Shown here: positions 33,736-46,600 of the stretch, in pieces | Numbering within the stretch: the first letter of the stretch is position 1 | Layout: each line of letters opens with the position of its first letter | Assembly (NCBI GenBank): GCA_013350335.1 | Contig: CM023539.1 | Location: 71,072,781-71,136,780 of the forward strand | Source of the DNA: Chimonanthus salicifolius | Lineage: Eukaryota; Streptophyta; Magnoliopsida; Laurales; Calycanthaceae | Length of the DNA: 64,000 bases | Direction of reading: 5' to 3' | Program-made: the position numbers and the translations under genes | The notes under the pieces: generated by a model | What the model was told of the DNA's origin: nothing | The model's input: only the letters and a program-made list of their open reading frames with translations | Database searches by the model: none

Positions 33736-36666
33736 ATTCACCAATCATTATCACCATATAAAGAAATGAAAATGAAAATGAAAAGGATGATGAAGAAAGA
33801 CATACCTGTAGTGATGTCCATAATTTCTTCTAATGTGTTTAAGCTTTACATGGAAAATGGTTCAACGTCTTCATCACAACCTTCATCACCATAATCTATT
33901 TACCATCATCAACACACTATCATATACATAAAAAAAAGGGATAGAAAAAGAAATACCTGAACGCAATCACCAACCCATATGGTGCGCAATCACCTCCGCC
34001 ACTGGGCACAATAAATAAAATAAGAAATAATCGAATCAAATTCTAATAAGTTGTACTACCATAACAATATAAAGGCATTCAATACTCACATGTTACGTAA
34101 TTAATAATGATCAAACATGCAATTGATCACGTGTTAGTCATTTCTTCTCATGTGTTAATGCCGTTAATGCAATCATCTATCTAACATCATCACCATCATT
34201 AAATTATCATAATTAAAAAAGGCAAACACATACAAATTAAAAAAAGGCATACCAATAATGACTGATGTCGATGACTTGTTGTAGTGCTTTTCCATCCCAT
34301 TGTCACAAAATATTCTACAACCACTCCCCCTCCCCAAACAAAACCAAGAAATCATCAAATCAATTTCTATCAGAAACTACCGTAACAAAAATGTAAAGAT
34401 ATAAAGTATTGACACGTTATATAATTCACATTGAAAATATTATATGTTAAGATCGTAAAAAATTTAAAATTTAGTCCAAAATCTCAATTCTTCTCGGCCT
34501 AACTCGGTTGACTCGAAAAAACTTAAGACATTGTACAATTTAAGAAAATCAAAAACTCGGCAAAACTCGGAAAAAGTCGAAAAATCAACAAACTCAAATC
34601 AATCTATAACCAAGTGAAGATGAAGTTTGAGATTTGAACTATTTTAATAATTACGATCTTTCATGCAACATTTTCTCACTATGCTAAAAGTGACACGTCC
34701 TAAGCCTTACCATCCTTAAAAACTATCATCATTTTAATCCATTACCATCAACACATTTCAAACCATAATATTACCCTCATCAAATTCACCAATCATTTCA
34801 CATAATAAAGAAATGGAAATGAAAATGAAAAGGATGATGAAGAAAGACATACCTGTAGTGATGTCCATAATTTCTTCTAATGTGCGTAAGCTTTAAATGG
34901 AACATGGTTCAACGTCTTCATCACAACCTTCATCACCATAATCTATTTACCATCATCAACACACTATCATTATACATTAAAAAAAAAAGACAGAGAAAGA
35001 AATACTTGAACTCAATCACCAACCCCATATGGTGCGCAATCACCTCCGCCACTGGGCACAATAAATAAAATAAGAAATAATCGAATCAAATTCTAATAAG
35101 TTGTACTATCATAACAATGTAAAGGCATTTAATACTCACATGTTACGTAATTAATAATGATCAAACATGCAATTGATCACGTGTTAGTCACTTCTTCTTA
35201 TGTGTTAATGACTTTAATGCAATCATCTATCTAACATCATAACAACAGTAAATTATTATAATTAAAAAACGGCAAACACATACAAATTAAAGAAAGGCAT
35301 ACCAATAAGACTAATGTCGATGACTTGTTATAGTGCTTGAAAACATGTAATTCATTCCGTTTCCATCCCTTTGTCACAAAATATATCCTACACCCACTCC
35401 CCTTCTCCAAACAAAACAAGAAATCATCAAATCAATTTCTATCAGAAACTACCGTAACAAAAATGTAAAGATATAAAGTATTGACACGTTATATAATTCA
35501 CATTGAGCAAATATTATATGTTAAGATCGTAAAACATTTAAAATTTAGTCTAAATCTCAATTCTTCTCGGCCTAACTCGGTTGATTCAAAAAAAACTTAA
35601 AACATTGTGCAATTTAAGAAAATCAATAAAACTCGGTAAAAGTCGAAAAACCAACAAACTCAAATCAATCTATAACTAAGTGAAGATGAAGTTTTGAGAC
35701 TTTGAACTATTTTAATAATTACGATCTTTCATATTATATCTTTCTCACTATGCTAAAAGTGAAACGTCTTAAGCCTTACCATCCTTAAAAACTATCATCA
35801 TTTTAATCCATTACCAGCAACACATTTCAAACCATAATTTATTAGCCTCATCAAATTCACCAATCATTATCACCATAACAAAGAAATGGAAATGAAAATG
35901 AAAAGGATGATGAAGAAAGACATACCTGTAGTGATGTCCATAATTTCTTCTAATGTGCGTAAACTTTAAATGGAACATGGTTCAACGTCTTCATCAAACC
36001 TTCATCACCATAATCTATTTACCATCATCAACACACTATCATTACACATTAAAAAAAAAAGGACAGAGAAAGAAATACTTGAACGCAATCACCAACCCCA
36101 TATGGTGCGCAATCACCTCCGCCACTGGGCACATTAAATAAAATAAGAAATAATCGAATCAAATTCTAATAAATTGTACTATAATAACAATATAAAGGCA
36201 TTCAATACTCACATGTTACGTAATTAATAATAATCAAACATGCAATTGATCACGTGTTAGTCACTTCTTCGCTGTGTTAATAACTTTAATGCAATCATCT
36301 ATCTAACATCATAACAACAGTAAATTATGATAATTAAAAAAAGGCAAACACATACAAATTAAAGAAAGTCATACCAATAATGACTGATGTCGATGACTTG
36401 TTGTAGTGCTTGAAAACATGAATTGATTGCTTTTCCATCCCTTTGTCACAAAATATATCCTACGCCCACTCGCCCTCCCCAAACAAAAACAAGAAATCAT
36501 CAAAGCAACTTTATCAGAAAATACCGTAACAAAAATGTAAAGATAAAGTATTGACACGTTATATAATTCACATTGAGCAAATATTATGTTAAGATCGTAA
36601 AAAATTTAAAACTTAGTCCAAAATCTCAATTCTTCTCGGCCAAACTCGGTTGACTCGAAAAAATTA
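33736..36666. repeat. Tandem array 2 (about 2.7 monomers, cut by the gap)
   Basis: The marker TACCTGTAGTG recurs at 33803, 34850 and 35923, giving periods of about 1,047 and 1,073 bp. The first monomer shares the unusual 'GTGTTTAAGCTTTACATGGAAA' type variant with the first monomer of array 1, so block and array start were duplicated together. The second and third monomers hold the longer form of the TGCTTGAAAACATG segment. The array is truncated by the run of N. Confidence 0.9.
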
Positions 36667-36766
36667 NNNNNNNNNNNNNNNNNNNNNNNNNNNNNNNNNN
36701 NNNNNNNNNNNNNNNNNNNNNNNNNNNNNNNNNNNNNNNNNNNNNNNNNNNNNNNNNNNNNNNNNN
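36667..36766. other. Assembly gap, 100 N
   Basis: Exactly 100 N, a standard placeholder for a gap of unknown size. To its left is an array monomer; to its right the sequence starts within a LINE at the point matching 13262 of copy 1. The true content may include more array, the rest of the LINE, or a misjoin. Confidence 0.99.
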
Positions 36767-37830
36767 ATGGATCTTAGGAGGAGAGGTTTGTTGAGATCGG
36801 AAGAGAATTTTAGCTGCTCTCTTTGTGGATGTCCAGAGGAAGATGTTGACCATCTTTTTGTGAATTGCCCTGTTGCTCGAAATTTGTGGCTATCTTTTGC
36901 AAATCTCTTTGATATTCCTAGGGTATTAGCTAGAACTCGTGTTGGAATTTTGGGCTCATGGTCTCTAACGAGACTTGGACCTAGACTGAAAGCAGCATGG
37001 AGCACGGTTCCATCTGTAGGGTTATGGATCATTTGGAAAGAAAGAAATTCTAGGATCTTTGAAGAAAAATCAGTCAAGGTCAGTGAACCTTTTCAAAGGG
37101 TAAAACGGAGGTTGTGTATGTGGATTCTATCCGAGAAAGAGCTCAAGGGCTAAAACCGTTCGGTTTTTTTATACTGTGGGAAGGTTGTATGAGTGAGGTT
37201 GCTAGGATAGCGAGACCTTTAGTTCCTTGGGTTCCCCCTAATCAAGATGTCATGAAATTCAATGTAGATGGAGGTACTAGGAGAAAACCAAGTCCAACAG
37301 GGATAGACGGCATTCTTAGGACTCATACTGGGGTTACGACTTTGGTTTTCACAAAGTCGGTTGGAATTAGAGACTCAAATGAGGCGGAACTTCTTAGTAT
37401 TAAGAAAGCTTTGACTTTATGGCCAGTCTATGGGCATGGGTCACTAGTGATTGAGGGGGACTCGGCAAATGCAATTGATGGGTTAAGGGGCTCAAGCGAC
37501 CTCCCTGGAGATTGGTTTCCACAGTAAGGGAGATAACGGCTCTCTCTTTGGGACCAAGGTTTCCTTTGCACAAATCAGTTGCACAGTAAATGGCGTGGCC
37601 GATTTCTTTGCCAAAAGTGGAGTCAGTAATTCAATCTCAGGAGTGTTCTTTCTATGAGTAAATAGGGGTTTTGTATAGATAATGGATTGTAATTTCTTTC
37701 ATGTATTCCGTTTTGCATTGTTTGTAGTTTTGATTTTTGCTCCTTTGGTCTAGTACTCTTAGACTCTTTTTAGTTGATGTAATGGTTTTTTCATATTAAT
37801 ATATTTCAATTTGTTATCGCTCAAAAAAAA
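36767..37830 (+). mobile_element. 5'-truncated L1-like LINE (copy 3 of the block)
   Basis: It duplicates 13262-14320. The zf-RVT motif CSLCGCPEEDVDHLFVNCPV is intact, the RNase H motifs SNEAELLSIKKAL and GDSANAIDGL are present, and the TTATCGCTC plus poly-A end is the same. It has fewer frame breaks than copy 1. The 5' end is lost in the gap. Confidence 0.8.
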
Positions 37831-39550
37831 GGGACTGTATCAACAATATTGTCTTGGAATTTTATGATAAAGCTGAATGCTCGAAGAATGCTTCAATTCA
37901 GAGTTATGGGCCAAAAAATGATAAAATGTTGGGTCAAGGTCCAATTACATGGGTCCATGGACTTCTCACTAAAATCCATGTGGAACCATGATTCTAGAGC
38001 CCAATAGAATTCCTGCCAATAAGAGTGATGAATTTCCAAGCCTTATCTTCAAGGGTTGTGCAAAGATCCACATAAAAAAGGATGGAGCCACAAGGATGAG
38101 GTTGTGTTCACAGCTGTTCACACATTCCTCGAGCAAATATATGAACATAGCATCCACATGTGGAGCCAATTATGTAGGATTTTTCTAGGATTTTCCTAGT
38201 TTTATTGCTTATTTTCAAGGCTTATGTGTTATATATCTAATGGAGAAGGATATTAGAAGTGACATGGATGGATTGGGATGAATTGATGCCAAGTGAACAT
38301 GCCATTCATGTGCTTGGACACCCAGGGGTGTTTGGGTTATCCCTTCTAGTGAATTTTGGTAATATTTCATGTACAAATAAGGGTCTTTGGCCCATAGCAA
38401 TGCACATCAGTGTTTTTTTTTTTTTTTTGAAAAGTAGCAACACACATCAGTTTCAACTGAAGTCTTCTAACCTTCGTAGTTATTATCTTTGTTGATTTCT
38501 TGTTGAAGTTGTTAGAAATCCCTGAGAATTCAATTTATTTTCCATCTAGTGTTTTAATTCCCAGTTGGCGAATTTACATTCGAATGTATCCTAAGTGAGA
38601 TTTGAGCTTTTTTTTCCAGTGAAAGAGAAACAAGTCAAGCTTTTGTCAAGATTAGGATTCTCGCTTGATTTCTACATCATTTCTTTAACTTGGATTTAGA
38701 TTTCTCATTAGATCTGAACACCAAGAGATCTGTGATTTGAAGGTCCTCCAGTGATTTGAACCTAGAATTCATTACAAAGGCAGAAACATGCCACATTGAT
38801 TAGTGTATGGCTTCCATCATGGGATGGCAAAATTTGGCCAGTTGCATCATGTTGATTGGTGTAAGTGCCATGGGCCACTATGCCGGCCTTTGCATAGCCC
38901 CACCTGTCATGCATAAACCATCTTAAACCACTTACCTATGGACGTAGTATATCATGTTTCGAACTTCAATCCAATTTTAGATCCTGATGATAAAACCCTA
39001 GACCCTTCTATATTCAACTATAGTAGTAAACTATGCAAGAAATGATGTTCAATGAATGACTAGTAAAGTAAATATGGTCGTTGTCGTCATCATCATTATC
39101 AAAGCCATTCATTCCATCTATATAGGATTGACATATGTAATCAGATTTGGCAATATTTTCCATGAGGTGGTTGCCTACCCATATGACTTGAACCAACAAC
39201 CTTACAGCACTGAGCACTTACCAATTGTACAAGAGGCTCGTCATAAATGAAAAAGAAAACAGTTTTGTCATCCCAAGAAAAAAAAGGCAGCAGAAAGAGA
39301 TACAAGAAATTATTTCAATTGCACTATAAGATGGCTAGAACTCTTCACCCAAAAGAGAAATGAAAAATAAACAACATGAAGGTACACCATGTTTTTTCCC
39401 TTTTCTTTTCCTATTTGAAATGATAATGGCTTGCTATCATTCAAAAAGAACAAAAGGAAACGAAAGAAATGATAGTGTCTTGCATAAGTTCTTTGGTTTC
39501 ATTGATGAAATTTTTAACTTGTTGAAAGGGGACCAAGAAAGAAATGTTAC
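37831..39550. other. PIR intron sequence (copy of 14321-16031), no gene recognised
   Basis: Near-identical to the copy 1 intron between the LINE tail and exon c. It contains poly-T and poly-A length differences only, and no coding segment is recognised. Confidence 0.45.
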
Positions 39551-39694
39551 CTTAGTTGAAATATGATCCAACAAAGCTCGAATAAGCCAAGGCATCGACC
39601 TTGATCCTAGAAGTTTGACGATAGCAAACATGTGAGGTAACCCAAAGAACCCACTGTGTAATCGAGCAAAACTCTGATATGCAGTATTCAACTC
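39551..39694 (-). CDS. PIR exon c, copy 3
   Basis: Forty-eight codons, same reading as copy 1 (NTAYQSFARLHSGFFG to RALLDHISTK). Both the TTGTAG acceptor and the AAG|GTAACA donor are kept and there are no stops. Confidence 0.83.
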
Positions 39695-41167
39695 CTACAA
39701 TGACGGCATAACTCCATGTCAAAAATTGAAGTAGTCAAATATTCACTTTATTTTTTTTTATTTTTAACCTTTGAATGTTCACATTCAATAAATCATGCAA
39801 ACATTCATCTTACACTCAAATAATAGAAATGGTTTAAAATAAAAAAATAAAAAATTTATATGTGGGTAAAATTTAAAAAAAAAAATGATAGAAGATGCTC
39901 AAAAGAAATGTGCATAAGGAAAATTACAAAAATGACTAAATTGCCCATTCCATTTTAAGCATAATAACATTTTTAATTGCAAAAAAGTCCTTTGCATATC
40001 ATGTGTTGATGCAATATAAGTCTCCAAAAAATTTAATGCTTAGCCACATCTTGAAGAATATAAATTTCAAACCCGTCAATAATTGGATTTAAGGTTAATT
40101 TCAAATTCTTAAGGAAATGGCAAATTCAAAATTGAACATGGGTTTTGTAAATGAAATCCTCAGATCTCACATAAATCAATGAAGATCCAATTGAATTTGA
40201 ATCTGAAGGAGAAAACTGAAACTCAAATTGACGATGCCTATCAAAGGCCCAATGCTCACTAGATGTTAATTTCAAACTGAAATTTAAACACAAGCATAAT
40301 AATTAATGAACTAGAATTAAAATTGCACAAGAATTAAAATACAAAATTAAACTAGAAAGATAAAAACTCACCAAAGAGGGAGAAGAATACTTGAATTTCA
40401 TGTTTATGGCTTGCATAAAAATCCTAAAAGGGGTTGACATGTCAACCTCCTTTCGTTTTCTATACTTTGCTAAAAACAACCAATTCACTCTCCTACTGAC
40501 ACGTATCCTTGATGACATCATTATTATATATTTATCCAAAATAAAAAAGAAAAAGAAAAACCCAAAATAAGCCTTTCTAAAATGGAGATTCCTCTGCTAT
40601 TTTGGATCCAAAGAGATAAGACTGAAGATGTGGCAAGCATATCTTATCTTTCAAACTCGTCACTCTCCCTTGTATCAAGTAAATGGACCTCCAAAGTGAG
40701 CCAAACCAAGTCCAAAACACCTCCAATTGGGTCCGAACTCAAATGTCTGTGATATGGGCCGTCTCATTCATCATTCTAGGTCCCCTTGGACTCCTTAAAG
40801 GTCCCTGTTTTGCATCATCAATCTTTTCATGCAACTGGAGCAATTTGGACAATCTTGTCAAATTCATACACACCCATATGCAACTTAGAAGCTAGCCTAG
40901 TCCAGATTTTCATGAAATTTTGCATAAATCACCCATATCTACCACTTAGCTCCATTGATGTCTACTTTCTTTATGGTTTTGACATTTGGTCGAAATGGAG
41001 CCAAAAATTTCATGGTCCTTATCAACTAAATCTCATTCCAAAAAGAAACTGATAAAAAAGAATGTAAGACAACAACTAAAAATATTCTGTCGACAAGGAA
41101 ATAAAATACTAAATGCACTACATGAAACCAAGACAAGCCATCTTCAGAATTTCAAAAAAAATATTAA

Positions 41168-41317
41168 CTGAGAACCACAATAGAAATTAGGATTTGCATA
41201 AGGAACCGTTGGCTTCTGAATAGGATGGAGAGGTACTTTCGAAGAGCGGATAAATCATTGAGTAGTATTGCAAAGGATGAAGTTTGGCAAGAAATCATTC
41301 TGCATCTCTGCCCATAT
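41168..41317 (-). CDS. PIR exon d, copy 3
   Basis: Fifty codons from IWAEMQNDF to FYCGSQ, with the same exon end lacking an in-phase GT. A silent-looking base change near 41253 distinguishes it from copy 1. Confidence 0.8.
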
Positions 41318-42400
41318 CTGGAGCCATAGCTAGTGATTAGTTGGGATAGCCATGTAAGGCTCAATTTAAGGGGAATCACTTCACACACACCAAGGTTAAA
41401 TGCACGCCTAATAATATCCACAATAATCATGTTTTTTTCCTTCTCTAAAAGAAAAAAATATCACAATTTGGCTTTAATGATGATGATGAAAACGCATCTC
41501 AATCTTCTATTATTATCAATTTGTAAGATGAATGAAATATACCGTGACGGTTAGGCAACTTATTCTTTTCTTTCCCTTTTTTCCCTAAAGATGACCATAT
41601 TGTAATCAGAGAAAGGGCGAAAAGATACAATACAAAAAGTATAAGGGACTCAAAAATCACATACTCACAGCACTAAGGCGAAAAGCATAATCAAACACAA
41701 TATCAGTAATAATTTCTCCCACATAGCATATATCCAACAAAAATAATGGCCTTTCAAGATGTCTCAGTTTACTTCAATGATGTGTACCAGTCTCTAAGAG
41801 AAAACAAATCATCCTCAGTTCACCACATCATACATGATGAATAACCTTCTTTCAAATGGGAAACAGACAGCCTCATGAAGACCAAGATAGTGGAGATATC
41901 AGCATATGAGACAGAATAACCAAAAACTTAGGTATGACTTCTGGGTAGAACTTCATCACTTCTTTCAATGCTTGATCTAACAGATCCACTTTAACAATTA
42001 TTATTTTACCACTATTACTATTACTTACTATTATTATTATTATTACTATGAAAACAAACAGAAATAGTATATTAAAGAAAAGTCAGAATACAACATCTAG
42101 ATGCTCCGTGTAAGAGAGGTACACAAGAGCCATCAGGGATCAGAAATAAACTACAAGCAAAGCATGCAAATACGGATCCACTCCTACCACAGAGATGCTT
42201 GCAAATACAAATCAAGCAAAGCATGCTCAATCTAACAGATCCACTCATACCACAGAGATGCTCGGTTACCATAGGCCAATCGCACATTCACCTATTTACC
42301 CAGAGAAATTGGATACCCTTTATTAACAGCAATGGAACCACCAGAAAGTTTGGATACCTTTCCATATCAATCATGGCACAACCACAAACATCAGATGCCA

Positions 42401-42914
42401 ATGTTAAGATCACAAACATTTTAAAATTTAGTCCAAAATCTCAATTCTTCTTGGCCTAACTCGGTTGACTCTAAAACACTTAAGACATTGTACAACTTAA
42501 GAAAATCAATTAAAAACGGCAAAAGTCGGTAAAAGTCGAAAAGTCAACAGACTCTACGCAAATCAATCTATAACCAAGTGATGCTGAAGTTTTGAGATTT
42601 TGAACTATTTAAATAATTACGATCTTTGATGCTACATCTTTCTCACTATGCTAAAAGTGAAATGTCCTAAGCCCTACCATTCTTAAAAAGCATCATCATT
42701 TTAATCCATTACCATCAACACATTTCAAACCATAATCTATTACCGTCATCAAATTCACTAATAATTATCACCATAATAAAGAAATGAAAATGAAAAGGAC
42801 GATTAAGAAAGGCATACCTGTAATGATGTCCATAATTTCTTCTAATTTTCGTAAGCTTAGAATGGAACATGTTTCAACGTCTTCATCACCATAATCTATT
42901 TACCATCATCAGCA

Positions 42915-42950
<36 letters not shown>

Positions 42951-43560
42951 AATAAGACAAAAAAAAGATATACTTGAACGCAATCACCAATTTTATAAGA
43001 TGCACAATCACCTCCGCCACTGGGCACAATAAATAAGAAATGAATGAATCCAATTCTTATAAGTTTTACAACAGTAATAATAAAAAGACATTCATTACCC
43101 ACATGTTTCGTACTTTATAATGATCAAACATGCAATTGATCATGTGTCAGTGTCTTTCATCTCTTAGTTGTAGATATGTCTCATTCCACCCCTCCCCTCT
43201 CCTCTCCAAAAAAAAACAAGAAATGGTCAAATAAAATTATAGTAGAAACTACCGCAACAAAAATGTAAAGACATTAAATACCCACACGTTACAAACTTCA
43301 TAATGACCAAACATTATTTGTTAAGATTGCAAACATTCTAAAATTTAGTCCAAAATCTCAATTTTACTCGGCTTATCTTGGTTGACTCAAAAAAACATAA
43401 GACATTGTAAAACTTGAGGGGATCAATTAAACTCGGCAAAACTCGGTAAAACTCAAAAAATCAACTGAATCGATCAAAAAACTCAAATCAATTTATGAAC
43501 AAGTGAAGCTCGTGTTTTGAGATTTTGAACTATTAAACTAGTTGCGATCATTGATGTTGC
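42401..43560. repeat. Array 3: one diverged monomer plus a partial monomer
   Basis: The segment enters a monomer at ATGTTAAGAT and passes one TACCTGTAATGATG marker (42814). It continues through a CCCCTCCCCTCTCC version of the usual C-rich stretch and a second CTCGG-rich stretch, ending about 43560 next to kinesin exon 6. It differs from arrays 1, 2 and 4 at many more positions than those differ from one another. It also holds an AT dinucleotide run at about 42919-42946. It looks like an older copy, possibly the state before amplification. Confidence 0.82.
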
Positions 43561-43594
43561 AAACAGCTATGATAGACAAAATGCCAGTACAAAC

Positions 43595-43692
43595 CTGTAA
43601 GGTATATGACCAGAATGTTCCACAAGTGCAATTATCACACGTCCAAGGGTGAGTAGACTCCTATTGATTTCTCCTGCCTCCCTTGCTCGACC
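43595..43692 (-). CDS. Kinesin-5 exon 6
   Basis: Starts after AATTTCCAG with [19 protein letters not shown] and ends [10 protein letters not shown] at ACAG|GTTTGT. The usual family form has K where this has R in NRSLL. This is the last kinesin exon seen; the intron after it runs directly into the diverged monomer at about 43560. Confidence 0.87.
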
Positions 43693-46600
43693 CTGGAAAT
43701 TCATTTACACAGAACAAAGTTTTTTCTACACTTCAATAGACATGGCACAAATGATAACACTGTGCCCATTTGTAAAATTTTAGCATGCAAAAAGAAATTA
43801 TACAATAGGAACAATCATATCAAGATGGATGGTATCACAAGCGCTGATGCCTAAGTTAAGAGTAACAAGGCCAACCATTGATGATCAGGGCAAAATGTTG
43901 CATTAGAAAAACATCCATAGTCACCAACAACCTATCCTAATAACTCTTTCAAGTTTTCAACCTTAAAAATAATAAAAATATCCATAAAATGGTGATATCA
44001 GAGAAGTAGAATCCAGTTCGCATACAAAAGTGAATGTTTAATTATAGCACTTCCATCAGTTCCCTCTGCACTCAACAATTGAAAAAATTAATAGGATTAC
44101 TCCTCTAATACACAATCAACACCAACAAAAACATTGAAAATCTCTTGTGATGAAGTGCAGCCACAAAAGATACATGCTGGCAGATGGATAGATAGGGATT
44201 GATTGAGAGAGAGTTGCAATTTAGAGTTTTCAAAATGGATAATTGCAATTGGAGCCAAGTTCATGTGGAATGTAGACTATTGAAGATTGTGTTACATGAT
44301 AATGCATACCTCTCGTGCACCTGATCTAGAAATGTTCTCTGAGCCAGCTAGGTCTACAAGATTAAGCTTGCCACATTTTATGAGGTCTTCATTTCCAATA
44401 GTTGTTTCTTTGACATGGATGGTTATGAAGAATATAGAATGAGAACGACTACAACAACAAACCACAGTTCATTTCATTAAATTTCTTCATTCCTTTGGAC
44501 ATGGCATCAATATACATAAAAAAAATATTACCTGCTATGCTTGTTCAACAAGGTATCAGTTGTGCGCCTTTTGGTAGATCCTCTTTCCAAGATATTGTAA
44601 ATTTCACTTGCACTATAAACAATTTCTTCTTGTAGGCCTCTTAAAACCACACCTCCCATCCCGTCCTCCATTAAGGAAACAGGTTTCCTTTGTTTATCAC
44701 CCTCAAATTTGATACAATCTTCAAGAGCTAATAAATCAGTTATTTCTTCATTGTAGCGCTCCAAGAAAGTCACTTTCATACTATAGTCAGCATTTTGTGC
44801 TTCCAATGTTTCAAAGATTTGGCGAACTGCTCTTGGAATTACACCAGCATCAACAGACAACTCTCCACTCTAGATTGAATGAGAAACATATCGCGTTGTG
44901 TCACAATGAAGGAAGAGTTACCACTTTAACCATAAATAGTGCATTTCAACAAAAATAAAGATACCTTATTTCTCATTTCACCCTCCATTGTGTATGTTTT
45001 CCCTATGCCTGTTTGCCCGTATGCAAAGACAGTGCAATTAAAACCTTCAAGGACTTCACTGACAATAGGTGAAACAGCTTGGTCATGTATTGATCTTTGT
45101 TGTGCTTTTGGCCCAAAGACCTGCACCAAATAATTTAAAGAAGACAATGATAAAGTTCCATTATAAAAAATTGTCACCATTCAAGGAAAAGAAAGTGATG
45201 TACCTACCTTATCAAAGGTGAACGATCTCTCTACTTGCTTATTGGCTATACTTTGGAAAGCAATGACTTCTCTTTTTTGCTCATTGCATGATAGAACTCT
45301 TGGGACATTCAATCTTTGTTCATCATCAGATAATGGCCTGGTAGTATAAACCAATTATTTGTTGCACTTCATTCATATCAAGGGTTCTAAAAGGAATAGT
45401 AAATCTTAATCACTAGCATTCCACATTACACATAAAGAAATCTTGCATTTATATGCACAATCAGTTTCTACCACACCCCCATGATGCTCAAATCCCCAAA
45501 CTATTACTGCCACACTGTCAAATCAGGTGAGACCCTACTATACAAGGAACTCAAGCTTACTGTAATGTAGATATCATAACAACTTGAAAGACATGACATG
45601 AGGTACACAACGGGTTCAATTGCTTAAACAGATTTCCTTGAAAGACAAACACACCCATTGATCGATGCTAGTTATTGATCTAATGAGATGTATGCTAGCC
45701 ATCCATGAATTGAAATTTACGTTTGTTGCCTTCGATCCAAAGGATGTAAATGATTAATGGGAAAAGTGTTTTGCCTTCAGGCACTGTTTGGTGGGTCCAA
45801 GCTGTTTTACACAAATGCAACTCATTTATGAGTGATTTTTTTTTACGAACACATGCTCTATTATTTCAAAAAGAACACGCACACACAAGTATTATTTTAT
45901 GATGGGAAGTTAAGACTAAGAAATCCAATATATAAAATAGAAGAACAACTAATACATGTTCATGCTTCGAAAGGAACTTTTAGATCACCAAAATTCAACT
46001 CTATCAGTATGTGCATGAAAAGGACTATTGAAACAAAAGCAGTGAACGAAAGAAAAGCGTTGAATCATTTGTTATGCATGCCCACTGATGGGTGGTCCTA
46101 ATACTATGATGCCTTTGGAATTTGGAGCTACCAAGTAAGATGGGCTTTATTGTGTGGATACTATGGAATTGCCAATAAATTTTTTCACCTAGGCCATGTC
46201 AGTAATCCCTTGTACACCTTTATTCAATCAAGCCCTCTTATTTATAGTGTAAAAAAAATAAAATACATTGTATGCCACCTTCAAAGGGATGGGCGTCCAA
46301 GTCTATTTTTCGCCTATGCCATCTTAGTAATTTTTTAGACCCTTATTTGATTAAGCCCTCTTAGTTATAGTGTAAGAAATAAACTAAAAATTACATTGTA
46401 AGCAATCTATATAAAGGGATGGGGGGGCATCCAAGGCTTTTTTCGCCTATGCCATGGGTTACGTAAATGTATTGAACATGGAACATTGCATTTTTGTAAC
46501 AAAAAGGAAAGTATAAATGTCACAAGTATAATCACCAACTAGTAAAGTGATGGGCATGCAAGATTTCCTCATGTCACTATCAAAGAAATGAAGAGTAATG

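Larger units (their letters stand above)
36767..42400. repeat. Segmental block, copy 3
   Basis: It starts at the gap inside the LINE and repeats copy 1 with an offset of about 23.5 kb through PIR exons c and d. It then stops abruptly at 42400 within the sequence matching copy 1 near 18865, before the SINE and LINE remnant. The diverged monomer of array 3 follows with no spacer. Confidence 0.88.

Noticed and set aside
42919..42946. AT dinucleotide run as a terminator or origin
   Set aside because: A simple AT microsatellite inside a diverged monomer explains it; there is no other supporting feature.
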